From: Clonostachys chloroleuca
Lineage: Eukaryota; Ascomycota; Sordariomycetes; Hypocreales; Bionectriaceae
Assembly: GCA_037952775.1 (NCBI GenBank)
Contig: JBANAY010000003.1
Span: 3,348,001 to 3,412,000, forward strand
Direction of reading: 5' to 3'
DNA length: 64,000 nt
The translations under genes and the position numbers were made by a program. Positions 1 to 12,346 of this stretch are shown in pieces. Each line of letters starts with the position of its first letter. Position 1 is the first letter of the stretch. The notes beneath the pieces were generated by a model. The model saw nothing but the letters and a program-made list of their open reading frames with translations, was not told the DNA's origin and did no database searches.

Positions 1-161
1 AGATAGATGTTGCCTTAGAGACGCCCTCACGGTTTGACCAGCGCAATGTAATCAAATCAAGGAGAATTCACTCAGCGTAACATCATAATCACTCGTAATC
101 CTTACTGTCAGCCACTTGAGCAATTCGCCAGCTTCTTATCCCCGTCAACGCCCACCCGAAC

Positions 162-1083
162 ATGTCACCCCCAAATCAACCCAAGGTCCTCTTGTTTGAC
201 ATTGGGGGCGTTTGTGTAAGTAATCCAATACTCTCTCAAAAACAGAAGTCAACACACAAGTTATATCGCCTCTATCTCAGGCTTCTCGTCATTCTAACGC
301 CCAATCCAGGTAAAATCTCCATTCCAGGTCATCCTCAACTATGAAGTCAGCCTAGGCATACCTCCCGGATGGGTGAACTACTCCATCTCCAGAACCGCCC
401 CTCACGGTTCATGGCACAAGGTCGAGCGAGGTGAGATGACAATCGACAAGGACTTCTACAAGGCATTCAACCAAGACCTGCACGACACGGCCAGGTGGCA
501 GGACTTCTACCACAGAGAGCAGGCCAAGAACCCAAAACTGCCAAAGGAGGTACCCGAACTCCCGGACGTGGACGGCGAGTGGCTCTTCGAGACGATGATG
601 TCGTCGTCCAACTTTCCCGATCCGTGGATGTTCCCCGCCCTGCAGAGACTTAAGGCAAGCGGGAGGTACATCCTGGCCGCCCTGAGCAACACGGTCGTCT
701 TCCCGCCGGGACACGCCCTCCACCGCGAGGACTACTTCGACGACCCCGTGCGAAGCATCTTCGACGTGTTCGTCTCCTCGGCCCACGTCGGCCTACGGAA
801 GCCCGATCCTGCCATCTACCAGCTTGCGCTGGAGCTGGTCAACAAGAACGCTCAGAGTCGGGGCTTGCCCGACGTAGCGCCGTCGGATGTGGTGTTCTTG
901 GACGATATTGGTGAAAATCTAAAGCAGGCGAAGAACCAGGGCTTCCGGACCATCAAGGTACATCTGGGCAAAGCCTATGAAGCCGTGGATGAACTGGAGA
1001 AGATTACGGGCCTGCAATTAGCAGGAAACCATCCCAAGGTTCCCAGTAGTAGGGATACGGTTGAAGTGAAGGCGAAGATCTAA
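162..1083 (+). CDS. HAD-superfamily hydrolase (haloacid dehalogenase / epoxide-hydrolase N-domain-like)
   Basis: Two exons, 162-215 and 328-1083, joined across a 112-bp intron with donor GTAAGT, give a protein of about 269 residues. The four HAD motifs are visible in order: LLFDIGGV near residue 11 (motif I), ALSNT (motif II), GLRKPDPAIYQLALE (motif III lysine) and FLDDIGENLKQA (motif IV acidic pair). The stretch reading GIPPGWVNYSIS is typical of fungal HAD proteins related to the epoxide hydrolase N-domain. The nucleophile Asp of motif I is present but the second Asp of the usual DxD is Gly, as in dehalogenase-type members, so phosphatase activity is doubtful. The protein should be soluble; the substrate is unknown. 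The intron removes a few residues that related proteins carry after motif I, so the acceptor could be slightly off. A possible AATAAA signal lies at 1130-1135. Confidence 0.85.
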
Positions 1084-1927
1084 GAGCGGACACAATGATT
1101 TCAAAGATTGAGTTTCTGTTTGCATCTGAAATAAATGACATTGGTGCCGAGCTGGTGCCCTAAGATAAGTATATTCTCTTCAGCGGTGGGAACAGACTTC
1201 ACAAATACTCGATTATGGCATGTTTTCTTCATGGGTATCGGTCAATAATAGATGTTCATTTGGTAATAAGGCTTGTTTCGCAATGCTGAGAACACACTGC
1301 TCCTTTCTCCAGACCCCTCTTCCACGTGAGACGCAAACTGGTCCGGATCACTAGAGTATTTTCACAACCACAATATACCTGTCCCACTGAATGTTTGGGG
1401 AACTGAAGCCCTCACTCCCAAATTTCCGCCCAGGCCATGACCGTCATTGATAAGGCATCTCGTATCCCCGATGGAGCTTCCATTTCCCTACTCGACTAGC
1501 CCCAGAAGATGAGCAGGGCTGGCAGCTCTGAGGTCATCCCAACTTGTGCTCAAGCTGCCGCGAGCGAAGTCAAGCTCGACACCAAACCCTTGAAAAAAAA
1601 ATGTTCTTCAAGTCACATTTGTACACGAACCGGCCCTTTTTTCCCATTCATGCCAAAATGTACACACCGACTGTCACCTGGTAAACCAGAGAAACAGTCT
1701 CAAATACCCATAAACGCCTAGCTAGCAAGAACCCACGGGTATAGATAAAAAACACACATTGATGAGTAACACACGTTATTTTCTTCATATGGAAACAGCA
1801 GTTCCAATAGAATATTTCTAATTCCAATCGTTTAATTGGGGCCAAGGCGCTGCGTAATTGGGCCTTGGCCTAGACAGCATATGTATCGAATGCGAGCATT
1901 CGAATTTCCGGGACATCAATATTGACA
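1084..1927. other. Intergenic, between two convergent 3' ends
   Basis: This spacer holds the 3' flanks of the HAD gene (+) and the MIZ gene (-). I see an AATAAA-like signal at 1130-1135 and only short chance ORFs. No coding or RNA gene can be supported. Confidence 0.6.
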
Positions 1928-4900
1928 TCAGTCATCATCAATCTCAATGATGTTCGCCGGTGCTGTGGCTTTGTTCTGATTAATCCTTTCGCCGACAGAA
2001 CGGTTCGGCTGGACGGGAGACTCGTCATCTGAATCGTCCAGTTCGGGAACTGCACTCCAACTGCCGTCGGCCGTAACCAGGATCTTTTTCGTCTTGCTCA
2101 AACCCTGCGCAAGCAGGCCCTTGCGTACTTCAGCAAAGAATTCATCCACACGAAGGCTGCTTGGGCGAGCATCAAGGAAGCAAATGGGGCACTTCCAATT
2201 ATCGGCCATTGAAGGCTCCTCGAGTCCTCCGCCCGGTTTTCCTTGGCGAGTTTGTAACCATGTTTCCAGGTCGAAACAATCCAAATGTTTGCATAAAACT
2301 CCACGGACTGGAACTTCAAACAAGTAGGAACTGAACGGGTCTGCCACATTGATGCAGAATGTGTTATCCTCGACCACTACATCGTCAGACTCGGATGGTT
2401 TCAGTCGTCGTTGAATCTCAGCACCGGTTTCCTCAGCTGAGATCGGGGGTGCTTCCAATACCATGGAGGTCAGAGCGTCGTGCGACAAGGTACTCACGAT
2501 CTCAATGGCAACGAAATACGTCATCCCCTTTTTGTAGTTGACCGGTTTGTCGGGGAAACTAATCCTGACAACATTGTCCCCTTTAACCACAAAGTCCGAC
2601 AGGTCAACTGGGAGATCATGGTGAAAGTGCTGCTTCCGGCGAACCATCAAAGATTGGCCGTTCAAGGCGGGGAAGATCGCCTGGGGCCAGTGAGTAGGGG
2701 AAACCACCCAATCCGATGGCGATACTGTTTCATCGGACTCAGGGCGCATACAAAGCCGTAATCGATATCGAATCGACCCATCCCCATAATAGCGAACCGG
2801 TAGGCCGACCTCACTTTCAAAAGCTAGTGGGATTCTGGCCAAACTATCACTTGATACAGTGAAACCCAGACTTCTGGGGCCCGTCTGAGGCGGAAACTTC
2901 ATCGGCCCAAATGCAAAGTCAGAGACATGTTGGTAGTGCCGTACAAGAGGCGGGAGCTGACGCGCAGCTCTGCGTTCTGGGCTCCGGAGGGTTGACAAGT
3001 GCGCTGCTGACGCGTGAGAAAGCCAATCATACGGGCTACTAGGATATTCGTGCTCGGGAATCCGCCGAACTCGTTGTGCTGCGATCTGTAGATGTTGATG
3101 TTGGACGCCCCCAGCATCAGTAACACCATTGGCTGAGACTGTCCGGGAGTTCGCAGCATGCGGAGGTATATTATTGGGCATGTGGAGCATACCCGGTTGG
3201 CTCTGTCCGGGTTGACTCTGTCCGGGTTGTGCAATGGATGGAGCCGGATGCCGTGGCTGATGGACTTGCTGAACAGAGCGCTCATGCTGTGACTGCGGGA
3301 TTTGAAGGGCGTAAGGAATCTGTTGGCTTGGCAGAACATGCTGTGGATGGACTTGAGGATGGTGAGGAATTCGCTGACTTGGCAAAAGCTGTTGAGCTTG
3401 CTGGGGGTGATAATGCTGCGGAAACTGATGCGGCTGTGGAAACTGCGGGGCATGTTGCATGGCCGGTTGAAAATGTTGCTGATGATAACGAGGTGAAGGA
3501 TAAGACATCACCTGCGTCGCTTGGGGATGCGCTTGGGGATGTGTTGGAGATGGAAGTGGTGCCATGCTCGCAGGAATCGGCGACATGTTGGTTTGAGGCG
3601 ATGCTGGCTGAGAGCTTGGCTGGAGATGATTCATCTGAGTGATAGTATTTGGATGCTGGCCGACTGCTTGTTGTTGGGCTTGGATGATATGAAGGGGCAC
3701 GCCGGTTGGTATGCTATTAGATCTGGGAAGAGAAGGAATAGGCATGGCAACGTTCGGTGCAATGAGTTGACTGGGAAGCATCTGCCCTGGTTGGTCTGGG
3801 GAACCAGAAGTTGGGGTGGGCGGCGCCGAAGCAGTTGGGAACGTCTGCGCTCGTTGTGGTTGTGACGAGGAAGACGCACTTGGTGAACGACTCGTATCTA
3901 AAGGTAGTGTTAGCACAGGGGGGATCCGCGCACCAATCACTGGGAAGCCATCTCACCTGCTTGCTTAGCATCCCGAGCAAGGTCTGAGTAATGGCGAACT
4001 CGCTCTTGTCGATACTTTTGAACGAGATCTACTGGAGCCCCGATCTCCTTCAGGTGAGCTTCATCTTCCTGGTCTTTGCAAAAGACAGCGTTCAGCTGCC
4101 CAGCAACGGAATCCCCAATGCCAACAACCCTCCGACTAACTGTGAAGAAAGTTCCTTGCAAGATTCTCGAATCGCAGTTCAGAGTTGGTCCCAGCTCGAA
4201 GGCTGTCAATGGATACTTCCGTGTCCTTGACTGAGCAAGCATTCGGTCCCAGCGTAGGACAAATGCAGTCAGGAAAGTACCAATACGAGGTGCCAACGAA
4301 GGAATTGCAAGCATGCCATCCCCAGACACGGGTTTTGGGAAGTCTGCAAACCATACCAAGGAATTGTAAGCTAGGAGTGAATTTGGGCGAAGAATGTTCA
4401 TGAGAAAGCCGAATCCGTGATCAATCGTAGCCCGGCCCAGTGTTGGGAATGCTCCGTACGCCCTATTGGCGTCCAGAGACCAAAGACACAACAACTGGTG
4501 GAGGAGCACATAAAAGCCATCACCGGCTAGGAGAGCATCTCTGAGATACTTGAACCTGGGTGACTCAATCCCACTTCCCAGGTTGGCCCACCCACCACAA
4601 GCGCCGATTCTGTCATCAAGATGCTGGCAATACTGCTGCCACTGCCCAGCAAGGTCTGTAGGTGCTCCTTGTCCATGCGGCATGCCTGTACGAGGCCGCT
4701 GGGGCGCTCGATTGTCGGCAGAGGTGGAAGAGGGTCTGTTTCTTTTCCTGGTCGAGGACGGCCTAACATTTGTCGTTCTTGGAGCAACGGAGCCAGTCGG
4801 GCCGGAGAGCGGTGTTGTCGGTGTTTGGGGTTTGGGTGACGCAGTCGAAACGGGAGCAGGAGCAGCGCTCTGTGCCGTGGGTGAACCGGCTTGGGAGGAA

Positions 4901-5622
4901 ACTGGCTCCGAAGTCGCTTGGGTTGGCCGGGGCTTTGGGCCATGCTCAATGTGAACCATGCCAACATCAACGGGTTGAGGAGTTTCTGTCGTGGCGGGTG
5001 ATGGGTGGCTCGCGGCAGGCGATTGTTGGAGTGCGCGCAGTTCGGCTTCTGTATTACGATCCTCAGTCCGGAATGATTCGCTACCCGTCTGTTCGCTTGG
5101 GCTCGCATGGCGAGTTGAAAGGGCCGGGCTAAGTTCGTTTGTCAGAGCCGGCGAAGGAAGCAGTGAGCCGTCTCTGTGTAAGGGAAGTTAGCGAGCGCCA
5201 TAAGCTGACCGGAGCTAAGGGTGGCCGTACCTTGGTGCAGCCGTGGCCAGTTGCTGATCGTGTTTTTGCGAAGCTATCTGGTTATCTGGGGCCACGTCCT
5301 TGACCCCGTCCCCATTCTCCGTAACAGGGGTTTTGCGCACACGCTTCTCGGCTGCTTTCGATTGAGAAACTGGGCCTGGGCGGACTGTAGATTTCCTTGG
5401 CTTCAGGCCAGTCGTGCTCTTGGTGTTCTGGTACCAGGACGGCCTGCGCCCGCCTAGGAAGGCATTTAGAGTCTGGTTGGAGGCAGCGACCTGGACGTCT
5501 TCGGTGCTCTTTGGTGTCGGTGGCATGGCAGGGTTGTACAGAGCGGTCGCTCCCTCGTGGGCGTGAGAGAGCTCCCTCAAGGAAGTACCTACTAACGCGA
5601 CGAATGCGGGGTGACTGGACAA
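1928..5622 (-). CDS. SP-RING/MIZ zinc-finger protein (SUMO E3 ligase-like)
   Basis: Three exons on the minus strand, 5622-5231, 5173-3957 and 3897-1928, are separated by introns of 57 and 59 bp (donors GTACGG and GTGAGA) and encode 1192 residues. Near the C-terminus (about residues 1090-1150) lies an SP-RING: LCKHLDCFDLETWL followed by WKCPICFLDARPSSLRVDEFF, with the Cys/His ligands of the MIZ family. In known members this domain recruits the SUMO-charged E2 Ubc9 and promotes sumoylation of nuclear proteins. The central 500 residues are low complexity, rich in Pro, Gln, His and Ser, with a tandem PGQSQ repeat around + strand 3190-3230. The N-terminal part contains NAFLGGRRPSWYQN, which I recall from fungal MIZ proteins. 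The first ATG (5622) is the longest choice; an in-frame Met at the MPPTPKST segment is an alternative start. The family call is secure; the substrate is unknown. Confidence 0.85.
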
Positions 5623-8330
5623 GTCAACCAGCCGTGAGGCCGACCAGCGTGGGGGAAATGCGCAGTCTCACACAAGCACGCGCGCACACAACTCTCTGGC
5701 CAGGAGGGTTGTTGGCGACAGCAACTGCTTCGTCGCTACAAATGGTGTGGTGTCCCAAATGCTCAAGCCCGCCACACTGGGCTGCCACTGTAGTAAGGGT
5801 CACCGCAGGTTTGGGTTTGGCAGGTCCGGCTTCGATAGTGCATGTGCGATCGATCAACAATTAGCAAGTGGCACGAGCGAGCCAACAGCCCTGATACGAG
5901 GAGTCAAGTTATTCTATCGTATAAAAAAAGTCTATAGCCACCCGCTGCGGTAAACAATTCCATCCCATTGCCAAACGCTCCAGCAACTGTCTCCGAACAG
6001 CCAGCCGTAGAGCCACCCAATTGCGAAGAGGCCTAAGCGCGCTGAGTGGGAATGACGGGACAGGCCTTGTTCAGATGGTGCATAGTCATTGGAACCGCTT
6101 GCGCCAATACTCCATAACCCATTGCAGATTTCTGGCGACAATGCGTGATTGGTTACACCACATGGCCGACAGACATATCTATCGATGGCGCCTAGCTGTT
6201 TCTGATGGCACCTTCTTGGTTCCGAGAAGAGAACCTACACGCGCATGGAGGTGTCAAGCTGAACTCTAATGGATACCCGTATATTAAGTCTCGGCAGTCC
6301 TTGGAAACATGCATCCGACCCAGATGGTATTGATGCTTTTCGGCACCCGGCACGTTGACGCAATCGAGACGTGCCTGTTTTTACTGTCTATTTGCCTTGA
6401 GGTTCGAGCCAAGGTATGTGTGAGGGATATCCCCTCTCTGACCGCAGCGATGGGTTCTTACAGATATGTGTTTGCTACCTAAAACATAATGGTTTCACAG
6501 GAAGTGGCGGCTGGGCACGTTCCTCGTCTTGGACAGGACTGGATTGTCTAGTGTCTCATCCTCCCCGGCTACTCGCAGCTTTCTCCTCCTAGAAAGGAAG
6601 AAAAAGCAAAAAACGAAGACAAAAGAAAGAAAGAACAAGCACAAACATCGTTCCATGCAACACAGCCTTCCGGCAAGTCACTCGTATAGGGTAGGCACAA
6701 TACGAGGTACCGGCGCAGGGTATTTCAGCTAATCTAAACTACGGGCCGTGTTGAAAGCGGCAGCTAAGGTAGCAACTTGGGGCCAGATGGGCCTCTGACG
6801 ATTGCCAATTGAGAGCAAAGAATGCCGGGCAGAGAGGCCTTGCTAGTAACGTGACAGACTATCACTGCCAGCTGCGTCACAAGCCGACCATTGGCAACAC
6901 CCTCCTTGCTGTCAGGTGCCAATACTATGCACCTACCCGACACCCAGTGCTGCAGCCTGTACGTGAGATTTGATGACACCGGTATCGCACCTGCCAGTAT
7001 GGTATCCGTTCCGCCAAGTGGGACTCGCAGTTTGCACTTGCTGGTACCTGGCAAGTTGGTGCGAAATATAGTAATACCGACCGAGGGGTATTGCTCGTGG
7101 GTACTTGGTCTTCTGACATCTTTGAGCGTGCGGGCAAGTAGTCCCGTATGCTGATATGTCTGGTAATATAGAAGGCAGGTAGGGGTGGCGATGGAAGGGT
7201 CTAATTTCCTGTAGAGAGCCACTGGCCACCGTACTCAACGTTTGGGTTTCTTTGTCATCTCCCCCTCTGTCATTGGCATCGGAATCATTTTAATCCTACC
7301 TAGATATACCATTCTAGATATAGCATGTACCTAGCTTACCTCACCCTCGAGCCCAGAGCATGGCGCCGGCATCACCTGCAGTGCGACGCATTGCCCCGGG
7401 GTTTGGAGGTCAACGCTGAATATGGCCTTATTTCGTAGTGATGGATCGTGGGATTCCAGCAGCCCCGAGAATGATTCTGGTACTGAGGGATCCAGTGCAT
7501 CTTGATTCTAGATCCTGGCACACAGGGATCCCTGTCGGTTCTGGGCTGGTTCGATGTTTACTGCGCTGTTGGGGGGCCGTGATTAAATTAACACGACGAC
7601 GGACCTACTTACATAGGTAGTAAGATACCTCCTATAGACAGTCAGAAGGCCCCGTTTTGTCAGTTGGTCCTGGGCTGCTGCATGGCCTCGCTCATTTGCC
7701 GACACCCGGGCATCCGCACACTGATTCTGCTCGACGGCTTGTGATTTTGCTCTGCGCTTCTCGTGCTTTCGTCCTGTCCAGATCGTCGGCAGCGCCAAGG
7801 GCCCGGCCTCGAACTAGCCCCAGCGCTGGGTCGAGTAATGAATGGTGCTATACTAAATAAGACCGCTGAGGTGTGCCGTGTCAATCGGTTCCTGAGGGGC
7901 CACCAGCGCGGCCGTGTGCAATGCGCATTGTTGCCGTGCCCAATTTTGACATCCAATCGCAGTCTCCCACGCCAACCTTGTCACCTCAGCCCCCTCTCTC
8001 ACTGGAGTTCCTCCAGTGATTGCGCTCCACCACACTCTGTTCACTTGCGCGATTCATTCTGACGACCTTCACGAGCTGGTGCCAAAAAAAGCTTGTGGAC
8101 GCTGCTGGCTCATGGCGCCTGTCCATCCCGCGCAGCCTCCTCGCTACGACACAATCTAGAATATCAATCTCCCAACGACCTGTCGATCTACTGTCTCACT
8201 TGCTAGTGTTTCTCGAATTGCGGGTCTTGTTTCTGGACGAACGCGGTTGTCGAGAGCTTGCCTGCCTCTCCTCATAACCCCCAGTCTGCCGTCGACTCTC
8301 CGCGACACTCGACTCATTCCATCGTCCGTC
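5623..8330. other. Divergent promoter region (2.7 kb)
   Basis: This is the shared upstream region of the MIZ gene (-) and the Boi-like gene (+). It includes a purine-rich stretch near 6590-6650 and TAGGTA-type repeats around 7300-7620. ORFs up to about 150 codons occur on both strands, but none resembles a known family or shows convincing splice structure. The last few hundred bases before 8331 probably form the Boi transcript leader. Confidence 0.5.
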
Positions 8331-11268
8331 ATGGCTGCTAGGGGTCCGTCCACCGCACAGAGTCGCCCTGATATGGGCGATACTCTGATGGTCATTCGTG
8401 AGTATTGTTTCCCCCCCAACAACTGTGCCATCAAGCTTAGTCTACACCTCCCGCCGAGCCGCTCTGGTTGCTAATCGTCCCCCGCGCCCCTTTAAACAGA
8501 CGACTTTATAGCTAGGAGCTCGGACGAATTAAGCCTATCCAAGGGTGATCGGGTTGAACTGGTTGAACGAGACGATGAGTTCGGTGACGGATGGTTTCTT
8601 GGACGACATCTTGGCAACGGGAATACAGGCCTTTTCCCCGAAGGTTTGTCTGCAGTATCGTTGATACGACGATTGACTCTCGGCTAACTTGGGCAGTGTA
8701 TACTCGGCCAGCACCCAAAGCTACAGCGACCCCGACGCACCCATCGGCGACACCCCTTTCCCCCCTCCCCGAAGTTACTCACGATGCAACGCCCTCCTCC
8801 CCCGCCCAGCAAGAAGAAAAGAAGACAGAGACACCCTCAAAGCCGGGTCACTCTACCCCCAAAACGGAAGACACACCGGTAACGTTACCCCTAAGCTCAG
8901 CGAAACCGGATTCTTTGGCTCCTTCACCTGCGGTCAAGCAAGGGCCCGAAGGTCTCGCTCGACTGAACAACCCTAGCCAAGACAGCCAGGTCTTGAACGA
9001 GACTCTCAACGTTATCAACGAGCACATCACAAATCTCCGATCGCCAGCGAGCAGCAGTGCTTTGCCCTCGATTGCACCAGACTCGAGTAGCGAGTACAGC
9101 GCACCCCTGGATCACCTATCATACATACACGGTGAGGAGACTGATGAAGAGGAAGAGGGTGCTCACACTAGGTTGGAGGTGGAATCCTGGACACCCGATC
9201 AAGTAGCTGAGCATCTCTTTACATCTGGAGTCGAGAAACACCACTGTGAGGTATTCCGAGACCAGGAGATCTCTGGAGAGGTTCTTCTGGGGATGGACCA
9301 GAGCTCTCTGTTTATCAAGGCATTTGATCTTGGATCTGTTGGTCGTCGTTTGAAGACATGGCACAAAATCAAGTCTCTTCAAGATGAGGTCAATGGCATA
9401 GCAACTCGCAGAACGACCAGGGGAAGCGATAGGTCATCTGATATGACTCCTCGGACTCGTGGGCGGACGAGCACCGTGACAAGCGCCACGACGAACCCGC
9501 CAATGACCATCCAGACCCAGCGACTGTCTATCAATCACACTCCTCCAGCATTGACGCCCAACTCAACAACCACACAAGACAGCTCTTTGCATTCAGGGCA
9601 TCACAAGCGACCGTCGGCAGCTTCCGTTCGAGATCTACACCACTCGCGCCGTCACTCCTCGACTGACTACCATCTGAATGCCGGGTCGACTCCCAGACTG
9701 GCAAGCAATGGCACATTCCCTGGTGCTGTTGACCCAATGCCACACCAGAAACAACCTTCCTTCGACCGAAATTGGAATCTTGGAAGCGCTTTTGCCCAAA
9801 CAACATCCCCACGCCCCATTTCTTCCGCCGGTGCACGAGGAATTGCTGGAGGATCTGATGTCGATATTCAGGAGCCTGCTGTCGATCTCGAGCGGGGATA
9901 CTTTTCTGGCACCGATGCCGACGGCAGGACACGTACCAATCTTCGAAAGCGTGACAGCGCGGCTCGCTCAAACAGAGGGAGCTATGCTGAGGAACAAAGA
10001 GTGCGAAGCGCGACGGCATTGTCCAGGCACTCCCGATATGGAAGTGTTGACTCGTACCGTGAGGGTGCGCAGTCTGCTGCACAAAAGTATTTTGGTGCTC
10101 AACCTGGACTTCACCGAAGGACGACATCTACCAATGCACCGGCGCCCGAATCACCGCGAATTTCCACCTCAGTCAAGGACAATCCCTCACCCACTGTCAC
10201 GAGATTGGACACTTCTCGAGGTTCCGACTCTTCCAAGGGGCCTCCAACTCCAGCTAAAGACTCAGACTGGCTTTCATCGTTGATTAATAAGCCCATGTCG
10301 AAGTCTGGTGGATTTGGGATGCGAGCAATTTCTGATAATTTAAGCTTCGACCGATCTAAAGCATCATCTGTTGATTTTAAAGACAAGGACCCATCAATAA
10401 CTTCTCCAACGAGGACTGGTTCGACTACTCCCTCGGGAGGGGCGAGCCTGGAACTCGAGTCGCCGGATATGACCAAGAGCCCTGGTGCGACCAACACTCC
10501 CGCAAGTCGAAACAGGGGACGGAAGACAAAGAAGGAGACAAGTGCTTACACAAAAGGACTTTTAAAAATAAGTCCAAAGGAGGCGATCAAGGATGCCGAT
10601 TACAGTGGTTGGATGAGAAAGAAGAGCTCCAACCTCATGACCACCTGGAAACCCCGTTTCTTCGTGCTCAAGGGCCGCCGCCTCTCTTATTACTACTCGG
10701 AGGACGACGACAGCGAAAAGGGCCTCATCGATATCTCTTTCCATCGCGTGCTCCCTGCAGATAATGAGAAATTGACCGGGCTCCACGCTACTATCACTGG
10801 GGCCTCACTCACTTCTCCTACCCCCGATGGCGATGAGCCTGTGGAGAAGGGCGACGACGCCATTTTCATCTTCAAGTTGACCCCCCTCGAGCTGGCCTCT
10901 CCCGAGCCGTTCACTTCACAAAGCCTACGGTGCATTATTTCGCCGTTCCCAACTTGAAGCAAGGCCGATTATGGATGGCTGCGATGATGAAAGCCACGAT
11001 CGACCGCGACGATTCACAACCTGTCACATCTACGTACCAGCACAAGATCATTTCTCTGGCCAAAGCTAAACAGATGCGTCATCGTCCGCCCGCCCTGATG
11101 GGACTCGAAGAAGCAGCCGGAGAGGATGGCCAGCGAAACGAAGGCAGGAAGGACTCAAACGGCCTCGGCATATTCAGCGAGGCCGACAGCGGTGTTGCTG
11201 GCATGGAGAAGGGAAAAGCCCAGCGAACATCAGAGGAGGAGGCCGAACAGTCGGTCCTGTTACCTTAA
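8331..11268 (+). CDS. boi2: Boi-type polarity scaffold with SH3, SAM and PH domains; reading frame broken
   Basis: Exons are 8331-8397, 8500-8643 and 8697-11268. Residues about 20-75 form an SH3 domain (HDFIARSSDELSLSKGD ... GWFLGRH ... GLFPE). A SAM domain follows near 230-303 (VESWTPDQVAEHLFTSGVE) and a C-terminal PH domain near 703-830 (YSGWMRKKSSNLMTTWKPRF). The middle is Ser/Pro/Thr-rich. Budding-yeast Boi1/Boi2 have this order and act at sites of polarized growth, binding Bem1, Cdc42 and phosphoinositides; a hyphal-tip role is inferred. As written, the frame runs off the PH domain and stops at 10957 (about 823 residues). The expected PH continuation (HYFAVPNLKQGRLWMAAMMK) sits in another frame, ending at 11268. 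The switch maps to a six-C run at 10881-10886 and is cured by one extra base, giving about 927 residues. No splice sites explain it. Confidence 0.85.
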
Positions 11269-12346
11269 AGCGCACAAGTAGCGCCTCGATCTAGGATCGC
11301 ATGATTATATCGACTTCACGGTAACGCGCCATGACAGGATTCGTTTTCTTTAACTTTTTTCTCTTTAATTCCGTCTTTTATTCCTGGCGGACTCGCTCGT
11401 TCCAGTTTCAAAGCTCCTGCCTTCTCTGATTAGAAGGGACTAAGAAGCCACAGCGAATCCTCCGGCACAACGGCCCCTTTTGTTTTTGCAAGGAAACGAT
11501 TCTACGCTTCTCACCAAATTAATTCCTTCCTTTCCTCTGCTGTTTGTCTTGTCTCAAGGGGGCCCGCCTCCCTTCTCACTTCCTGTACCACCAAGAAGAT
11601 TTGGCCGTTCCTCGTTTTGGGCTCATTTCAATCCTTTGCCCTTTTTTTTTTTTTTTTTTTTTTGACTCGAGACACACCTTGCCTTTTACGCCCTTTCCCT
11701 CGGCACTACTACACCTACATTTTTTTTTTTTTTTTGCAATTTTCCCTCCCCCGCCTGTATTTCCTCTCACAGGTCTCACGGGGCCAATCTATGAACGAGT
11801 TCATTTCGTGGGCAATCGGGGTGAAAAGAGATTTTGGGGAAGGCATACTTTAGCATTCTTCGTTTAATTTCAATGATACCTACTTCGCTTTCTTACGTCC
11901 GTATGAGGAGAGAGAGTCAGTTGTATGATAATTAGAATAACTTTTATGTTGGGAGATGACGGATCGGCGATATAGAATATAGTAAATAGGATGAATGGGG
12001 GGATGCAATGTTTCAAATCAATTTTGGTTCAGATTCTTGTTTTTTTTTTTTTTTTTTTGCTTGCTCGTGTTCTCTGTTCGCTAACAAGTCCATCCACCCG
12101 CCCAATTTCCGATCTATATCGTGATTAAGACATGACATCCCGGGGGTATACCGACTCCAAACATTGGCCATGATATGGTCATGCTATTAATAATTCAAGC
12201 AGCTAGCTGTAAACCAGTCATGTCTCGTAAAGCAACTTAAAGAAAAAAAGGGGTTCCGAGTTCAAGTGAGGAGGATTAAAAAAGGAACCAATCGCTTGTT
12301 ATATTCGCTTGCGCTCCTCGCTTACACCAATACCCACCTGGCAGAT
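11269..12346. other. Convergent 3' flanks with long T tracts
   Basis: This spacer lies between the Boi-like gene (+) and the FHL1-like gene (-). It contains plus-strand T runs at 11642-11663 (22 T), 11720-11735 (16 T) and 12040-12058 (19 T). Such tracts are common in fungal UTRs and are also where base calling slips. No gene is supported. Confidence 0.6.
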
